From contig CANTUZ010000002.1 of NCBI GenBank assembly GCA_947846985.1, positions 17,747,587-17,811,586 of the forward strand: DNA of 64,000 nt. Reading direction: 5' to 3'. The position numbers and the translations under genes are program-made. This document shows, piece after piece, positions 11,601 to 24,303 of this stretch. The DNA comes from Fratercula arctica (Eukaryota > Chordata > Aves > Charadriiformes > Alcidae). Under the pieces are notes generated by a model. The model did not search any database. It worked only from the letters and a program-made list of their open reading frames with translations, and was not told where the DNA came from. Each line of letters starts with the position of its first letter. Position 1 is the stretch's first letter.

Positions 11601-14600
11601 TAAAGTCCCTATAGCAGCTACACAGATAATTTGGTCTCAAAGAGCTTTCCAGAAGATGACAGCAAAGCTCCCAGCTTCACTGTAGGGATGGCTGGTTGGA
11701 CACAGAGCTGGGTTTTGGGGGGGGGTACATAATACTGACTCCGTCAGCCCCAGTTGCCTTGCTCCATCCCCATGCATGCACATGGATCACCCAGCAATTC
11801 TGTTCACACGCAGCCCTGCTCTCGGTGCTGTGAGCCGTGGCCTGATGACTCGTAAGCTCTCATGGCCCACAAACCACACATCAGCCAAGTGACCGTCCCT
11901 GTTCCAGCATCGTCTTCCTCGCTGCTGGCTGATCCCCTGGTATCACTTACCTTCTTTGCATCTGAAAACAGTGATTTTGACATCATTGCATTTTTTTTCT
12001 TTAAGAATGAATGAATTGATTTTTTGAGGTAGTGCAAAGACGCTAAGTGTTACAGCATAGCAGCAGAAACTTAAAAACATCCAAGAAGAGCTTTCTTTCT
12101 CTTCTTTTTTCTTTGTGAATGGAAAAAACGTTAAAAACAAAACTCCTAATTTGCTTGTAGGCCGAGATTTCTGCCAAGTGAAAATTTATGTCCAAGTTTG
12201 AAAGATGGGGCGCATAATGGAAGTGTTGAAATACTCTCAAGCAATCCGGAGCTGTTTGATGACATACCCTACAAGGTCAGTCCTGTTTGCTGTTAAAATC
12301 GGTGGTAAAACTTCCTTTAAACTCATGGCGAAACAGGATGGGGCCCTTTATTTAATTTGTTTCTACCTTGGTAGGAGGTTTCTTGTTCCTCTAAAATGTG
12401 CCTATAGATGATCTCATGATCCCTGTTGTCCATGTGTGCTGGCAAGGTCCTCAAGTAGTTACAGTGCTCAGACATGACTGCATGCCAGATTACCTGCAGT
12501 CCTCATGTCACCAGGGGGGCTGCGGACTGGGGGATACTGTTTTTTCATAAGGATTACAAAATTTCCCCTGCAAATACTACCTCCTAGAAATAAACGGAAA
12601 ATTTGCTTTCATCAAGAAAACAAGGAAAACATACTCTCTGCCTTTCTTGGTATTTCAGATGGATATGGTTGAAAGCAAGTTCCTTACTCAGTTTCCAAGT
12701 AAAAGTGAAGCTGAACACCTAGATTTTTTTCCCTAAGAGAAAGGGAAGAGACAGGCTATCTGTCACACCTTGCACAAGGCAGCTGCCCTGTGTCCTCAAA
12801 GCTCTGCCATAAGTCAACTATATATTTTGCTGAGGAAGATAGCAGAGCTTCTATGGGGAGTGGTTTGACAGAACTGTGACTAATCACATCTAGAAGTGAA
12901 CACTGTTCCCCTGTGTTTCCATATCTGCTCCAGGACTCTAGCACTAACATTCAAGTATTTGAGATACCCACCATCTCCAGAAAACACAGAAGATGTGCAA
13001 CTAAGTCACAGATGAAAATTTTGGCCTTAATTCCTGATACTGGATAGAAATTGCCCCAGATTATCCTTAGAACAGGAATGAGCAAGATCTTCCAAACAGT
13101 AAAGTATATTTTCTGTTAGGATCTGGCATTTTTATTTAAGGGAATATTTTTTTGGTGAAGTGATGATCATCACACATTTAAGGTGTCCACCCTTGGCTTA
13201 CATCTCTAGACTTAGGCTTGGATTTCAAAGCTCGGCAGTGTTAGAAGGTAAGATTTTGACTCAGACCCCATCTACTGACAAAAAATAGGCTGCTCTGATT
13301 TTTTTCTTTTCTCCTTTTAAAGACAAGAACAGTCACCACAACATAATAAAAAACCACTCCTTTGTATTTTTGCACTTTCCCAAGCGTTCAAAGAAAACAA
13401 CAGACAGAGCTGATGCTCATCTGTGGTGACAGCCACCACCACTGTTTCTCTTTAACCCTCTCTGTCCCTGCATCGAATCCTCCCAGCTGCAAGTCGCAGC
13501 CATTCCCACACTAGACATCTACTTCCACTGCACTGTGGCCTTTCCACGGAGGAGGAACACGGCTGGCACAGGACGAGCTTCTATGCATAGCTAGGAACTG
13601 CTGCAGAAATCTAGCTGCAGGGCTGGCCAGTTACGGCAGAAGCTGCACTGAGGGCAGGAGAGCTCGCCTGCCTCCTTTGCCCTGGCAGTTGTGAAAGGGC
13701 TGTGCAGCACTGACTTTCCACAGGGACAGCTTATATTGCTGAGTTTTACCTAGTAAAAGGCTGTGTTTTGCTTCATTTTTATTACAAATATATAAATGAA
13801 AGGTGTTGGAAAGCTTGCAGATTTGCATCCTTTTCTGAGGTCTTCCCTTTTTCAGATTCTTTGAAAACTCCATAGAAATCATCTGTGTCCAAGGGTACTG
13901 CTATCTACCCAGCTCCTGACCTTCACGCCCTTGCCCCATTCAAACATGCACAAAAAAGCCCCTGGGGAAAATCTTTTGGGGCTGGACCCTAAATCACATG
14001 TGAAAATGGAAAGTCAACTTAGGGATTTTTTTCAAGAAAAACATGCTATATTGTTAAAGTTATTTTATACCTTGGTGGAATGCATTTGGTTTGCAAATAC
14101 TAACTGAGAAGTGTTGTGCAGCCAGGGGGAAGCTCTCCCCTTGCAGGTGAGGAAAGGCAGCCCCCCGTCAGCCACAGCGGAGCTGAGCTGGGGACTTTCT
14201 CACAGGTCACATCCTTCCACCCACTCAGGGAGGTCTTGTTCCTTGCAGTGCATTGCCCAGCCCTCCTGCCCCTGAGGACAGAAGAAGGAAAGAGAGACTA
14301 TTTAGGTATTAGACTGATACAATTCATATCCAATATAAGCAGGCTCTGTGTTTTTGTAGGGTCCTTCCCAATGAGAGACCTCCCATCTCTGGCCCTAGAG
14401 AAGGACTTGCAGACCCTCTTGCATCAAGGAGTGCAGCCATCGCTGTCCCCTGATGCCACCTAAGTTCTCTCTAAGTCCTGGCCAGGAACAATGAATCACA
14501 ACGGCAGGTCCTGCCACCTCCCACCACTGCAAGGATCCCTCCTTTGCTGGTACATCACAGCTGAGCACAGCGTGTTGATTGCGCAGTGGACCATGCCATG

Positions 14601-16482
14601 GCAATGCTCACCACAGGGGCCCTGAGACTGTTCACTTGTATGCCGCACAAATTACTTACCTCAGCTCTACTCAGAAACACTGCTGCTTTTGCGGTGAGCC
14701 AGGCTTCACAGCCATCCACCACAGGAAGCAAAAACGGCTAATGGCGGGGAGGGGGTGGGGGGAATTTGAAGGCAGAATCTTGTCCCTCAACTTGGAATGT
14801 ATTCAGGATTCAGTGGTTAATGCCACTATTTTTGCACAAAATGCCTTGGGACTTCAGACAACCACATATTTATATGATCATTGGAATTGTTTTCTACCCC
14901 CACTTCTGTTTTCTCTGCCTGTTGCTTACTCTGCCTTCCTACGTTGCAGCAGCCCGGAGTCCCAGGCTTGGTTCAGGGCTGCACCAAGCAAGGGCTGTCA
15001 TCTAGATTCATCAGGATATTTCAGTGGTTAGTGCTCTCAAATGCTCTGGGAAGAACTGCTTCCATGCTAGGTGCTTCCAGCTAAGTTAAGAGGCAGCAAA
15101 AAGTGGGGGAAAGAGCTCTTTCAAGGACTTTGAAAGCATAAGACAGAGACAAATCTTCAAGGGCTAACTTACTAGCTGGTGGGCTGTTTACCGATCATTT
15201 ATTTTTCACCTGAGATTTTTTTCTGAAATATTTTTTTCTCTGCTCCTCCCTCCCTAGCCTCTCCTGTGAGATGCTTTGCAAAGACCAAAGCAGTGCAAGT
15301 TTGTGTCTCCATTCCCACCCATCTGCAAAGCCTTGAAGTTGTGATTCTTCCTCTTTGGTGCGGCTGTGCTGCCTTTGTGTGCAGTTGGGCAACGGGCAGC
15401 CATGACCCTTCAGAAACACACATAATCCCTGCAAAAGAAACCATTCCCAAAACCCCTTACCAGGCATTCATTCCTTGTGGGTTTCTCACAATTCTTTTGG
15501 CACACATGATGTCACCAGTTATGTTACTTGATAGCAGATCTTCAGGGAGAGAAGCACAGCCCCATGAGCTCACTGAGGGCAGGACACCAGCGTGGAGCAG
15601 ATTTCCCCACCGGGTGCAGGGAGGACCGGGCACTCAAGTAGCCCCAGGAATTGCTGGGAGGCTGGATACTGGTCATTCTCCCCACTGCCAGGCTGCCATC
15701 AGCCCCCCATGCTTGAATGCTGCCAGGCAGGCACCCTCATCTGCTTCTGCATGGCCAGCAACAACCATAAATACATGTTTTCTCCTGCAACTGCTGGTGT
15801 GCCCGCCTCTGTAATCACATGTGAGAGAGAAGGAAGGAAGGGGAAATACAGGAGGCAGACCCATCTATGCTTATGACAATTCAATCCTTTCCTCCTTGCT
15901 CTGCTGGGAAAAAAAAAAAATCCACACTATTAGGGAGCTTTCCTGCCTATCTGGAAAGGAACTTTTGGTCTGAACAGTAACAGGAGGTCCAGCCCCAGCC
16001 TCCTAGACCTTGGGTTTTCTCATATAGCAGGATGCCTGCTGGTAAGATACAGCAACACCCTTCTCATGTCTGCCTGGGAGCTCCCCACTGGTGGCAAACC
16101 CTGAGTCAAGACCTGGACCTGCCTGACAGCAATACAGCCTCAGGTGATCGCTTCTGCAGCTATTGACTCCACAACTTGGGGGATGGATTTATCTCATCCA
16201 GCCCCACATCACGACCCACCCAAATCAGGACTGCGTATCTTCCACCCACAGTCAAAACACCCAGAGAGCCCTGGCGTCCCTAGTATCCCAGGAGAGGAAA
16301 GGATGGATATGGGGCAAGGGAAGGGAGCTGGCCCAGAGGTGCAAGGTGAAACGCTGGAGAGGACCTGGAGGCAGTGATGCTATGGTGCCTGGGAGAAATG
16401 CCTCTGGTAATGGCCAGGGCCTCTCACTCCTCAGCCTCAGGAGTCAGTGGGGCTACCCACACCCTGCACAGACTGAAAGAGG
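8601..16482. other. Non-coding stretch, nothing recognised
   Basis: There are many short open frames (up to 182 codons at 15266-15814 on +) but no recognisable protein, RNA gene or interspersed repeat. Small homopolymers occur at 8873 (C), 9092 (A) and 15911 (A). A 12-bp unit GAGATCATGGAG is tandemly doubled near 11528. A CTCF-like string (CACCAGGGGGGCTGC) occurs near 12509, but I do not treat it as a site. Confidence 0.4.
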
Positions 16483-17053
16483 AGAGAGACCCAGCCATTC
16501 ATCACCCACAACTTCCTGCAATCACAGGCATCAAGTTGCCCAGGTTGGGCCCCTCATGTCCCCATGGCTCCCTTTTGTCCAGGGGTTGAAGTTGGGCAGA
16601 GCGGGAGGGGTTGGGCTGCTGCCTCCTGTCCTGGGGCTGGCTCTGGAGGAATAGTGCTGTGGTAGCCCTGCAAGCCATCCTGCAGAGGTCATCCGAGGGG
16701 CTGCAGTTGTCGGTGCTGCTGGTTGCTGATCTGGAAGATCCGTAGTCAGCGCTGCTGTCCACTTTGATGCTCTGAGCTGCCATGTTGAAGGTGTCTCATA
16801 AAAGGCCATGCAGAGCCCTGGGCAGGGGCAGAGGGCATGCAGGCTGTGCCACAGCTCACATCCGTGGGGATGGCAGCAGCTGGGAAGGAAAGGCATACAG
16901 GGGACTGAAACTGCGGTTGGCAAGGCTGTAGCCTCCACAGCCATCCAGCTCCTCTTCCTGGAGTACATGAGCCAGCTTGCACTGGCTGAACACCTTGTCT
17001 TTGGTGACCGTGGTCAGCAAGGCCAGCAGCAGCAACAGCAGGGAAGACCTCAT
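16483..17053 (-). pseudogene. Decayed C-type lysozyme / alpha-lactalbumin family gene
   Basis: Intact members are secreted enzymes that cut peptidoglycan, or related non-enzymatic proteins. Exon 1 (17053 to about 16915) is intact. It has a start Met, a leucine-rich signal peptide of 18-19 residues, then a mature start KVFSQCKLAHVLQEE, leading to an LDG/GGYSLAN segment. These are the family's K1, V2, F3 and C6 and its GYSL(A/G)N motif. Exon 2 (about 16817-16646) encodes LCMAFYE in one frame, FNMAAQSIKVDSSADYG in the next and FQISN in a third. Single bases are missing near 16794 (in YES-T-FN) and near 16738 (in DYG-I-FQ). The positions of the catalytic Glu35 (YE) and Asp52 (ADYG) are still readable. 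A cysteine-bearing DLCRMAC segment follows in a further shifted frame, matching the family's NLCxxxC. A weak exon 3 trace (CDCRK...MNGWVS) lies near 16526-16483. No exon 4 was found. The invariant Trp28 codon at the exon 1/2 junction would read CGG (Arg), and the donor would be GC rather than GT. It could instead be a poorly sequenced functional gene, but several independent lesions argue against that. I cannot tell lysozyme C from a LYZL or SPACA-type paralogue. Confidence 0.82.
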
Positions 17054-20000
17054 TCCTGCAGGGCTGCTGGTCCTCATGTACTGGGATCCCCAGGGCGAAA
17101 GGCAAAAACAAGGCATTAGCAGACAGTAAAGCACAGTTAGACGTCCCAGGCCACCTCCCCAGCAGGTAGTGACACGGCTGGCTCTGGTGACCCTGGGCTG
17201 CTCCCACCTGCCATTGGGGTGTGCACACCCATGACTGCAGGAATGCACGTACGCAGTGGCTGTGCGGACAGCCCGGGCCACAAACAGGTTTTATTTGTGC
17301 AGACGTGGAAAACACAGAGCTTCAGGCACTGCCGTTTTGCAGTTTTCTTATATTAGTGGTGAAAGGTCAGGTGTCCCGTGGGAACTGGCAAGCTGACAAA
17401 TGAGACCCACTGAGGGAAGGGTTACATGCTTTAGCTGCTCAGACATCTCGGCCTCTTACCCTGGTGCTGGTCAGCCTCTGAGCAGAAGCCGTGATGTGCA
17501 GTGACTTCATTGCTGTTGGGAAGCCATACCCAAACTCACTAACCCTTCGCCCCGGTTTGCACATCAGCCTTTTACACAATGACCAGCACGCACAGTGAGT
17601 CACATCCTACAAGTTCAGGGACTTTGTCCGAGGAAAGACTTCAAATCTGTGCTTTAAAAGACAGAATTAAAATCTTTTCCTTGGAGCTATTTCTCTCTCA
17701 TCCTTCCTTTCTTCCTTTCCTCCTCCCTGTGCACCCTCTTTTACGGAAGCTGACAGGCAATTTGCTTTCTGGCCGTGCAGCGCAGCGCAGTCCTGCAGCC
17801 CCGGCAGGCTCTGCCCAGGTGCCCACGCAGCCAGAGCCATTTGCCCCTGCAGAGCAAGGGGCAGAGGGGAGGGGCACGAGGGGTACCTGAGATGCTGCCC
17901 CTGGTGATCATCTTCTGCAGGCGAAGGCAACAGGGGCTGCTTAATAAAAAAAAACACGTATACCCAGAAAAATCAGTACCTCCAGGAACAGGGCTCAATG
18001 CCAGGGCTGGGGTAGGCATCCCAGAGGGATGTCCCCTGGCAACTGCTCGCCCTTCCAGAACACCCACCACCCCATCACCTGAAGATGAAGTCCCATGAAT
18101 CCTGCCCCACGCCACGGGAACAGGGATCCAGCACAACCAGGGAGCATCGTAGATGTGGCTGTGCTTTTCAGGTACAGCCCTTTGGGGTTCATTTTCCATT
18201 TCACCTGAAAACTAATCCTGCAAGTGAGTCTACCAGAAGGGATATATTTTATATTTTAAGCTCATGTTGCAGGATATTTTCACAGACAGAGAAATATCAC
18301 CTTCTCACCAAGAATAATAGCAGAACTGTTTCTAATGCCTCCAGCCAGCCAGAGGTGGGATCCCAGGAACAAAATTCAAGTGAATTTGTGTACAAAATGT
18401 TTTTAAGTTCTATAGGGAGTTGCCCATGACTAAGTGGCAAACAAAGAATTATCACAAGATCAATCGATGAGCAGAGGCAAGTGACAAAATACAGACAAAT
18501 TACATTTGTACTGGGTTAGATGCTGTGAAGACAATTAGCAAGAGCATATTCCAGTCAAGGCAGTAAAAGGAAATATGAACCTGCCTGTTTTCCTCAGGTT
18601 TGCGGTGAGGACCCAAAGAGGTTTTCTGTACACCCCAGAGTGGTTAGTGCTTGCTCCTGGCATGTTGGCATCTCCAGCTGAGTCAATGAAAGCCACTTCT
18701 GTCCCACGGGCTGGTACCACTGCACAGCTGAACCAGGGCCTGGCCACACAGCAAGGCATAGATCTTTATTCACTCTTGTCTTACCGTTCTGGAATCTCTT
18801 TGTTTTCAGCCATGAACACTAATAAACCCAACGAAAATTAGAAAATCACTTAGAAGAGGAGCAGCGGAAGGAATCTCCCCCTTATGGGAGCATTTAAACT
18901 ATCTAAAGATAATAAATAACAGGGCTCCATAATGACATAATTTGCTCATCTTCTTGGTTTCAAAGTATTTTTTAACAAGCAAAATGAGGTTTCAAACATG
19001 TCTGTGATATCTCCTCTGGATTAAATATTAATCGTGATGCCAAAGTAATAAATACAGAAATCCTGCCTGGTTGTTCTGATGTGCAAGTCCCTAATTGTGT
19101 GGGAAGCTGCTCAGATGGGTTTCAGTTTCAGCAGGAGATAAAATGCCACAGAGCCAGTACAGTATCTGTGTCACTACAAGATTTACAGCTCGATTCCCTG
19201 CCTGGAAACAAAGGAACAAATAGCTGCATGTCATGCACTGAACTGAAACATTATGGATTATATTATTACTCGAGTTTCTACAGGACTTCTCAGTGGGGGA
19301 AAAAAAATTCTATTAACTCTCTTTTACGACTACCAGCAGGGCAATGTGAAGAGAATAATCTCCTCCATTTATAAGGTCTGGGGGCCTTAAAACCTGAATA
19401 GCAGCCCAGGAGCTTTGTCACAAGGTCTGGCTGTTTCCTTCATAAAATTCCTATCTCCATTAATCTGTGTTTATTTTCCTTCTGCTTTTTAATTTGCTTA
19501 ATGGACTTCAGCCGAAGTCTCTCCTAGAAGTCAGAGGAAAGTAAACTCTGATAAATCCTTTGGGACTTAATAGTCACAGTTAAGCACTTCTTTGGATTAT
19601 TTTGTCTGACTTTCATCTTTGCTGCTGCAGAAATGTCGGCTGCCTAGTACCACAGCCCTAACCCCATGACTTAAGAGCCTGGGAATGAACTGACAAAAGA
19701 TATCCCTCTTTCTTTCTTTCTTTCTTCTTCTGCAGGCATGCAAATACAACAAGACTAGATTTTAAACCCACAGAAGGCAACCGGGGTGTCCTCCACACAT
19801 TTGCCCCAAGCAGAAAGCATGTTGGAGGCCCAATGTTCCTCAAACTGTCACTCTCTGCTGGTCTTTCCCATCCCCAGGTTTTGTTTTCCAGGAGCAGAAG
19901 CCCCAGCTGGGCCGGAGCTGCTGTGCGTTGTACTGGATCCAGGCTGAGTGCTGGGCAGCACAGCCTGGTCTGTGCTCCTGAGGCCAGGTATTCACACTGT

Positions 20001-23000
20001 ACAGGAGGTACCAGCTGCTCCTCCATCATGCAGCCTCATCTCCCAGCACAGATGGGGTAAGGAGGGGTATGCAGATCCCAAGCCTCATGGGGAATCTGCC
20101 CTCTGGCAGCCCGTAATGGGCATCAGAGCCCACCTGCAGGAGAGGAAACCTGTGACATTTCCTTGTTCCCAGTCCTACTGGCATCATCTGTTCAATAACA
20201 TTTCATGTTATTAATCTATTATTATTTTCTTTTCAATGGGTAGGCTTTGAACAACAGCCAACATTGGTATTACTCTCTAAATACCTTTTTGTTAGGAGTC
20301 CAAATCCTTTGTGTTCTAACTCATATATTACTTTCTATGCAGCAGATTTATTTTTGCACAGCACTTATTCCTGCAGGATCCACTTACTCAGAAATTGCAT
20401 TGTATAATTTGGTCCCAACTGCCTATTTCTAATCCTGAACAAAGGTTCACTTTATTGTTCATTTCAGCAATTCACATTTTCATTTTACTTCTTCCATGTA
20501 TGATAGACATTATTAATTAGGTCCCATTCCACCAACCTTTCTATTTCCTGCATCTAATGATCAGGTTTTTAAAAAACCCCTCCATGATGTTACATGTTGC
20601 TGGAGCAATTTACACATGTCCACCTGTAGTGAAACTAAGGGACGAAGCAAAGACAAGCACCAAGAGCCGAGCTCCTCTGACTGACAAACCTTGGTACAGA
20701 CAAATGATGAGCCCATTGACTTGTAATTGAAATTTTACATATGTTTTGGCCCAATCTGTATAGACTGAGGGCAATTTGTTCTCAAAGAAATTTTCCAGCC
20801 TTTTTTTTGACCCACTCAGTAAAGCTGTAACCTGTAAATGCATGGACTCCTCTCTCAAGAGCAGTGAGTAGGTGGCCATGGAGAAGGTAATTCTGGCCAT
20901 TTTTATGAAAACACACCATGATGTTCCAGAAGAAAAGCTGAGCCATTGGGCAGGCCCCATATCACAGTAATATCCAGCCCTGACTACTTTGCCTTGGATC
21001 TGTTTTTCTTTCCTTGGTATAAAAGGGCTCAACCCCCTATAAGCTAAACATAAATCTCAGCAATGCCTTCACTACAACAGAGCATATCTTATCGGAATGT
21101 GCTTTCTTCTGGTACCAGGTGGTCAGCCACAGAACAGCTTTGACTTGCTGTTTTGTAGCATCGTTTGACATAGAAGTAACAAGAGATTAGGAGCTGGAAG
21201 TTAATATGGTAAGGTCACGTAATTACACAACTCCAGGGTCTGAAGGCCTTATTTAAAAGAACAATCTCGCACTTTGGGACACCAGCAAATGTACCGCAGT
21301 AGCATCACAAGGAAATGTGCTTCTTGGAAAAGCTGAACACTTTGTCAAACAGAGGTGGCTGCCACCATTGCTATGTGGAGTACATAAACCTTGGTGTGCT
21401 TGAAACCAGGCAGCTCAGGGCGTAGGAGAAGCATGGCTGGGAGAGCACAAAACTCTTCTGGATGCAAAACCCACCCAAGAAGCTGGGTAAATACTCCGGT
21501 GGTTTGCTCTGCGGAGGTTGCTGCTGCTGACGAGCTTGCTGCTGGCATCCTGGCTGGCCGTGGGCCAGTGCAGGGGTGTCTGCACTGCTCCGCAGGCACA
21601 GCAGGGATTAGAGGGCCTGAGCAGTCGGTTGCACAAGCTGATGTGTCTCCTGGGATCGGCTGGAGACAACTGATCGGGAGTCCTATTTTGTAGTTGCCAG
21701 TGGTGGAACAAAGGCGGAGGCTCAGATCCCGTATCTGCTTCTGTGAAAGTCACGCTAAGCAAGAAAAAGCTGCGCAGCTTGGCCCGGGATGACAAAGAGC
21801 AGACTGGACCCTGCTCAGATGAGCCACTTTCCATGGGTGGACAGGAGCCCTTGTGGCTTTTTAGTCTGGCTTGCTGATCCGTGCTATGATGTCTGGGATC
21901 CTGCTAACGAAATTATCACATCCAGTAAGAGTCAAAGCTGCTTTGTGGGAACCATGAGTTTCCTGTCTTTGCATTTGTGAAGAAAGATTTTGTCATGTTC
22001 CCAGGGTAGAAGTCACAATTTGCATTAGGAAAATATAAACAAAATGAAAAGATCGGCCCTGTGATAGAGCCAGCACAACAACAACAGATTCAGGAAAGTA
22101 CTAAATGCTGCACAGCGGGCAGATTTTGATTTATATTTGTAAGCCTTTTTAGTTTCAAATACAGTATTCTTCCTCTTTCATCTCCAAAACTCAGCCAATA
22201 GAGAACAGAAACATAGCTTTTGGCGGTCTTCATTTTTTAGCTAAACTTGTTTGTGTTCTCTCTTAGCGCTTGAAGCAGCGCAGTAGCAAATTACATTACT
22301 GCTTCTCAGTCTGTGACACACTTGACCATGTTTTTTCAATAAAAATGACACCACTTAACTTTGCTGGGTCAGTAATGAAGCAGCAAGAAAGATTTTGTTT
22401 GGCAAGAAAAACTAGCTAAGAATCCAGAGCTTCTTACGGCTAAAGCAAAATAAAGGATTTAGGTTAATTAGACTATTTATGAACTCTAAACTCTTCCCTT
22501 AATTTATGTATTACGATGAAATGTATCTCCGTGGCTGCTTTGAGCACTCTTCCACACGCTATGGGAATATTTTTCCCACTCTGCACAGCAGCGGCGGTGC
22601 GCAGACACTGCGGAGCAGAGCTTGTCCCTGGGGTACCGATGGGAGCCTTTGTGTCTGTGTAACTGAGGACGAGGTATGTCCCTTTGACGTGAACTAGTAC
22701 CACAATCCAGTGCAAAGAGTTCCCACCAGAGATGGACAGCTGGCTGGAAGGGGGCAGGGGTAGGCTGTCCTTTGCTTCTAGGGCCGTGCCAGCTTGGTGG
22801 AAACATCTCAGCTACACAACTTTTCTGAGGACTCAGATTTCAGCGCACCTCCATCACCACCCTCTTTCCAGCTGAGGGATGAGCAGAGTTGGTCCTGAGG
22901 ACACTGGTTATGTTCTCAGAGGAAAACCAGGAGGGTAACAGGCACTCTACCATTTTGGTGAAGAGAAAGCTCATTTCCAGGTGTACCAGACATCAAGACC

Positions 23001-24105
23001 CAAATCTTCCTTCACATAAGCCTGTTTTCCTCTCACCTTTCCAATATTTCAGTCTCATGACATCAGCATCTCTAAATGCGGCAGCATGCTTGGGAACACA
23101 TGGTAGCAAGTCTCGCTTGCATTGAAACTGGCTAGGTAGCATCACAGCACACCTGACAGGAAAGGCAGCCTAAAAATAGGTATTGTGTCATGACATTTCC
23201 CATGGGTCTTTGAAGTCAGCCAGACTAATGCCTGCATCTGATGAGACCTCCTGAAGCAGCGGCTCTGGCTTTGAAGAAGCTGTTAACTCAGCCCGAGGCA
23301 CAGGAGGGCTGGTGGGGGGTCCTGTGCTCGCAGGAGCACAGCCCTGCCCAGGGTAGGGGTTTGCGTCCCCAAGCGTCCCTATGGGAGCGTGGTGTCCCCA
23401 CGTAGGCAGTCCCCTGCAGGCTGTGCCAAGGTGCAGATGCCATTCGCCCTTTTCCAGGGGAGGTGCAGACCTCTGTCAGGCAGATGTGTGCCAGAGGACA
23501 GTTTGCATTTTAGGAAGTGCCCTTCCATGTCCCCTGGGAGCAGCGCACGGCACCCAGGAGCATGGCGGCCAGGGCCTGGCATCTGCCCGGGACCTGCTTG
23601 GCACCACTCCGCTATGGGGCAGCACCAAACCCTAGGTGCATTTGCGAGGCACCAGTGTGGAGGCAGTGAATCCCTTGCAAAAGGCATAATTGCACCCCTC
23701 GCCTAAAAGTGACTTTTTTTCTGGCTGACATTAACTCTCCTTCATGCACTGTAAATATTTGGGGAATGGCGTTGACTTCAACAGCATATGTCAGTGGCAC
23801 TGAACCTTATTACTGGGAAATGATCTATGTTGACAACCATACTTCAGTTTTGCCTTGAATTTTATTTTCTATAAATACATTGCCATTTCTTTTGCAGTGT
23901 CAGGCTTTTTCCCAGTCACAACGGTCTGTCCCATCCATGTCCTTATCTGTTAACAACAATGGTTTAGTTGTGGAAGGATTGTTGGTGCTTGTCTGAACTC
24001 ACACAATTTTAATGTAGGGGGTAAAGAAGGCGTTTTAGTTTATATCTGAAGGGGATTTTCTCAAGTTCATACACAACTGGTTTTATCTGGTAAACTCATA
24101 TTACA
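17054..24105. other. Non-coding stretch upstream of the lysozyme relic
   Basis: No gene is recognised. Immediately upstream of the relic's start codon (in minus orientation) I see no clear core promoter; an AAATAAAACC string near 17285-17295 is too weak to call. The 140-codon minus frame at 20610-21032 has no known domain. The block at 22010-22480 is AT-rich with few frames and could be regulatory. The rest is unremarkable. Confidence 0.4.
19706..19730. repeat. (TTTC)n microsatellite
   Basis: This is a short run of CTTT units ending in CTTCTTC. It is simple sequence only. Confidence 0.8.
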
Positions 24106-24181
24106 TCATCATTATTATTATTATTTTCATTATTATTGTTGTTATTATTATTATTGTTATTATTATTATTATTATTATTTT
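24106..24181. repeat. (ATT)n microsatellite
   Basis: About 76 bp of ATT/TTA trinucleotides are interrupted by TTC and TTG units (for example ATTTTCATT and ATTGTTGTTATT). It is an imperfect, probably old trinucleotide repeat. Confidence 0.92.
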
Positions 24182-24205
24182 ATAACTTCCTTCAATGGAA
24201 GTTAT
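24182..24205. repeat. Perfect 9-bp inverted repeat (hairpin)
   Basis: Arms ATAACTTCC (24182-24190) and GGAAGTTAT (24197-24205) are exact reverse complements around a 6-base loop, TTCAAT. The hairpin directly abuts the ATT microsatellite. Confidence 0.8.
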
Positions 24206-24240
24206 GCACCTAAAAACTTAATGTAACAAGCTGAGACTAT

Positions 24241-24303
24241 TTGTATATGTATGTATAAGTATATACACACATGCACAGGCATGCATGTACATATACACAC
24301 ACA
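24241..24303. repeat. Mixed (TA/TG/CA)n low-complexity tract
   Basis: Alternating TATG, TATA, CACA and GCATGCATG units are arranged roughly as two arms (TGTATATGTATG on the left, GTACATATACAC on the right), giving an imperfect palindrome. It is an alternating purine-pyrimidine stretch. Confidence 0.75.

Noticed and set aside
12500..12530. CTCF-like motif (CACCAGGGGGGCTGC)
   Set aside because: It carries an extra G relative to the core consensus. Similar G-rich strings occur near 9229 and 28541, so it is not specific enough without a motif score or ChIP data.
14744..14763. Second G-quadruplex candidate (GGGGAGGGGGTGGGGGG)
   Set aside because: It has only three separable G-runs, so it does not meet the four-run pattern.
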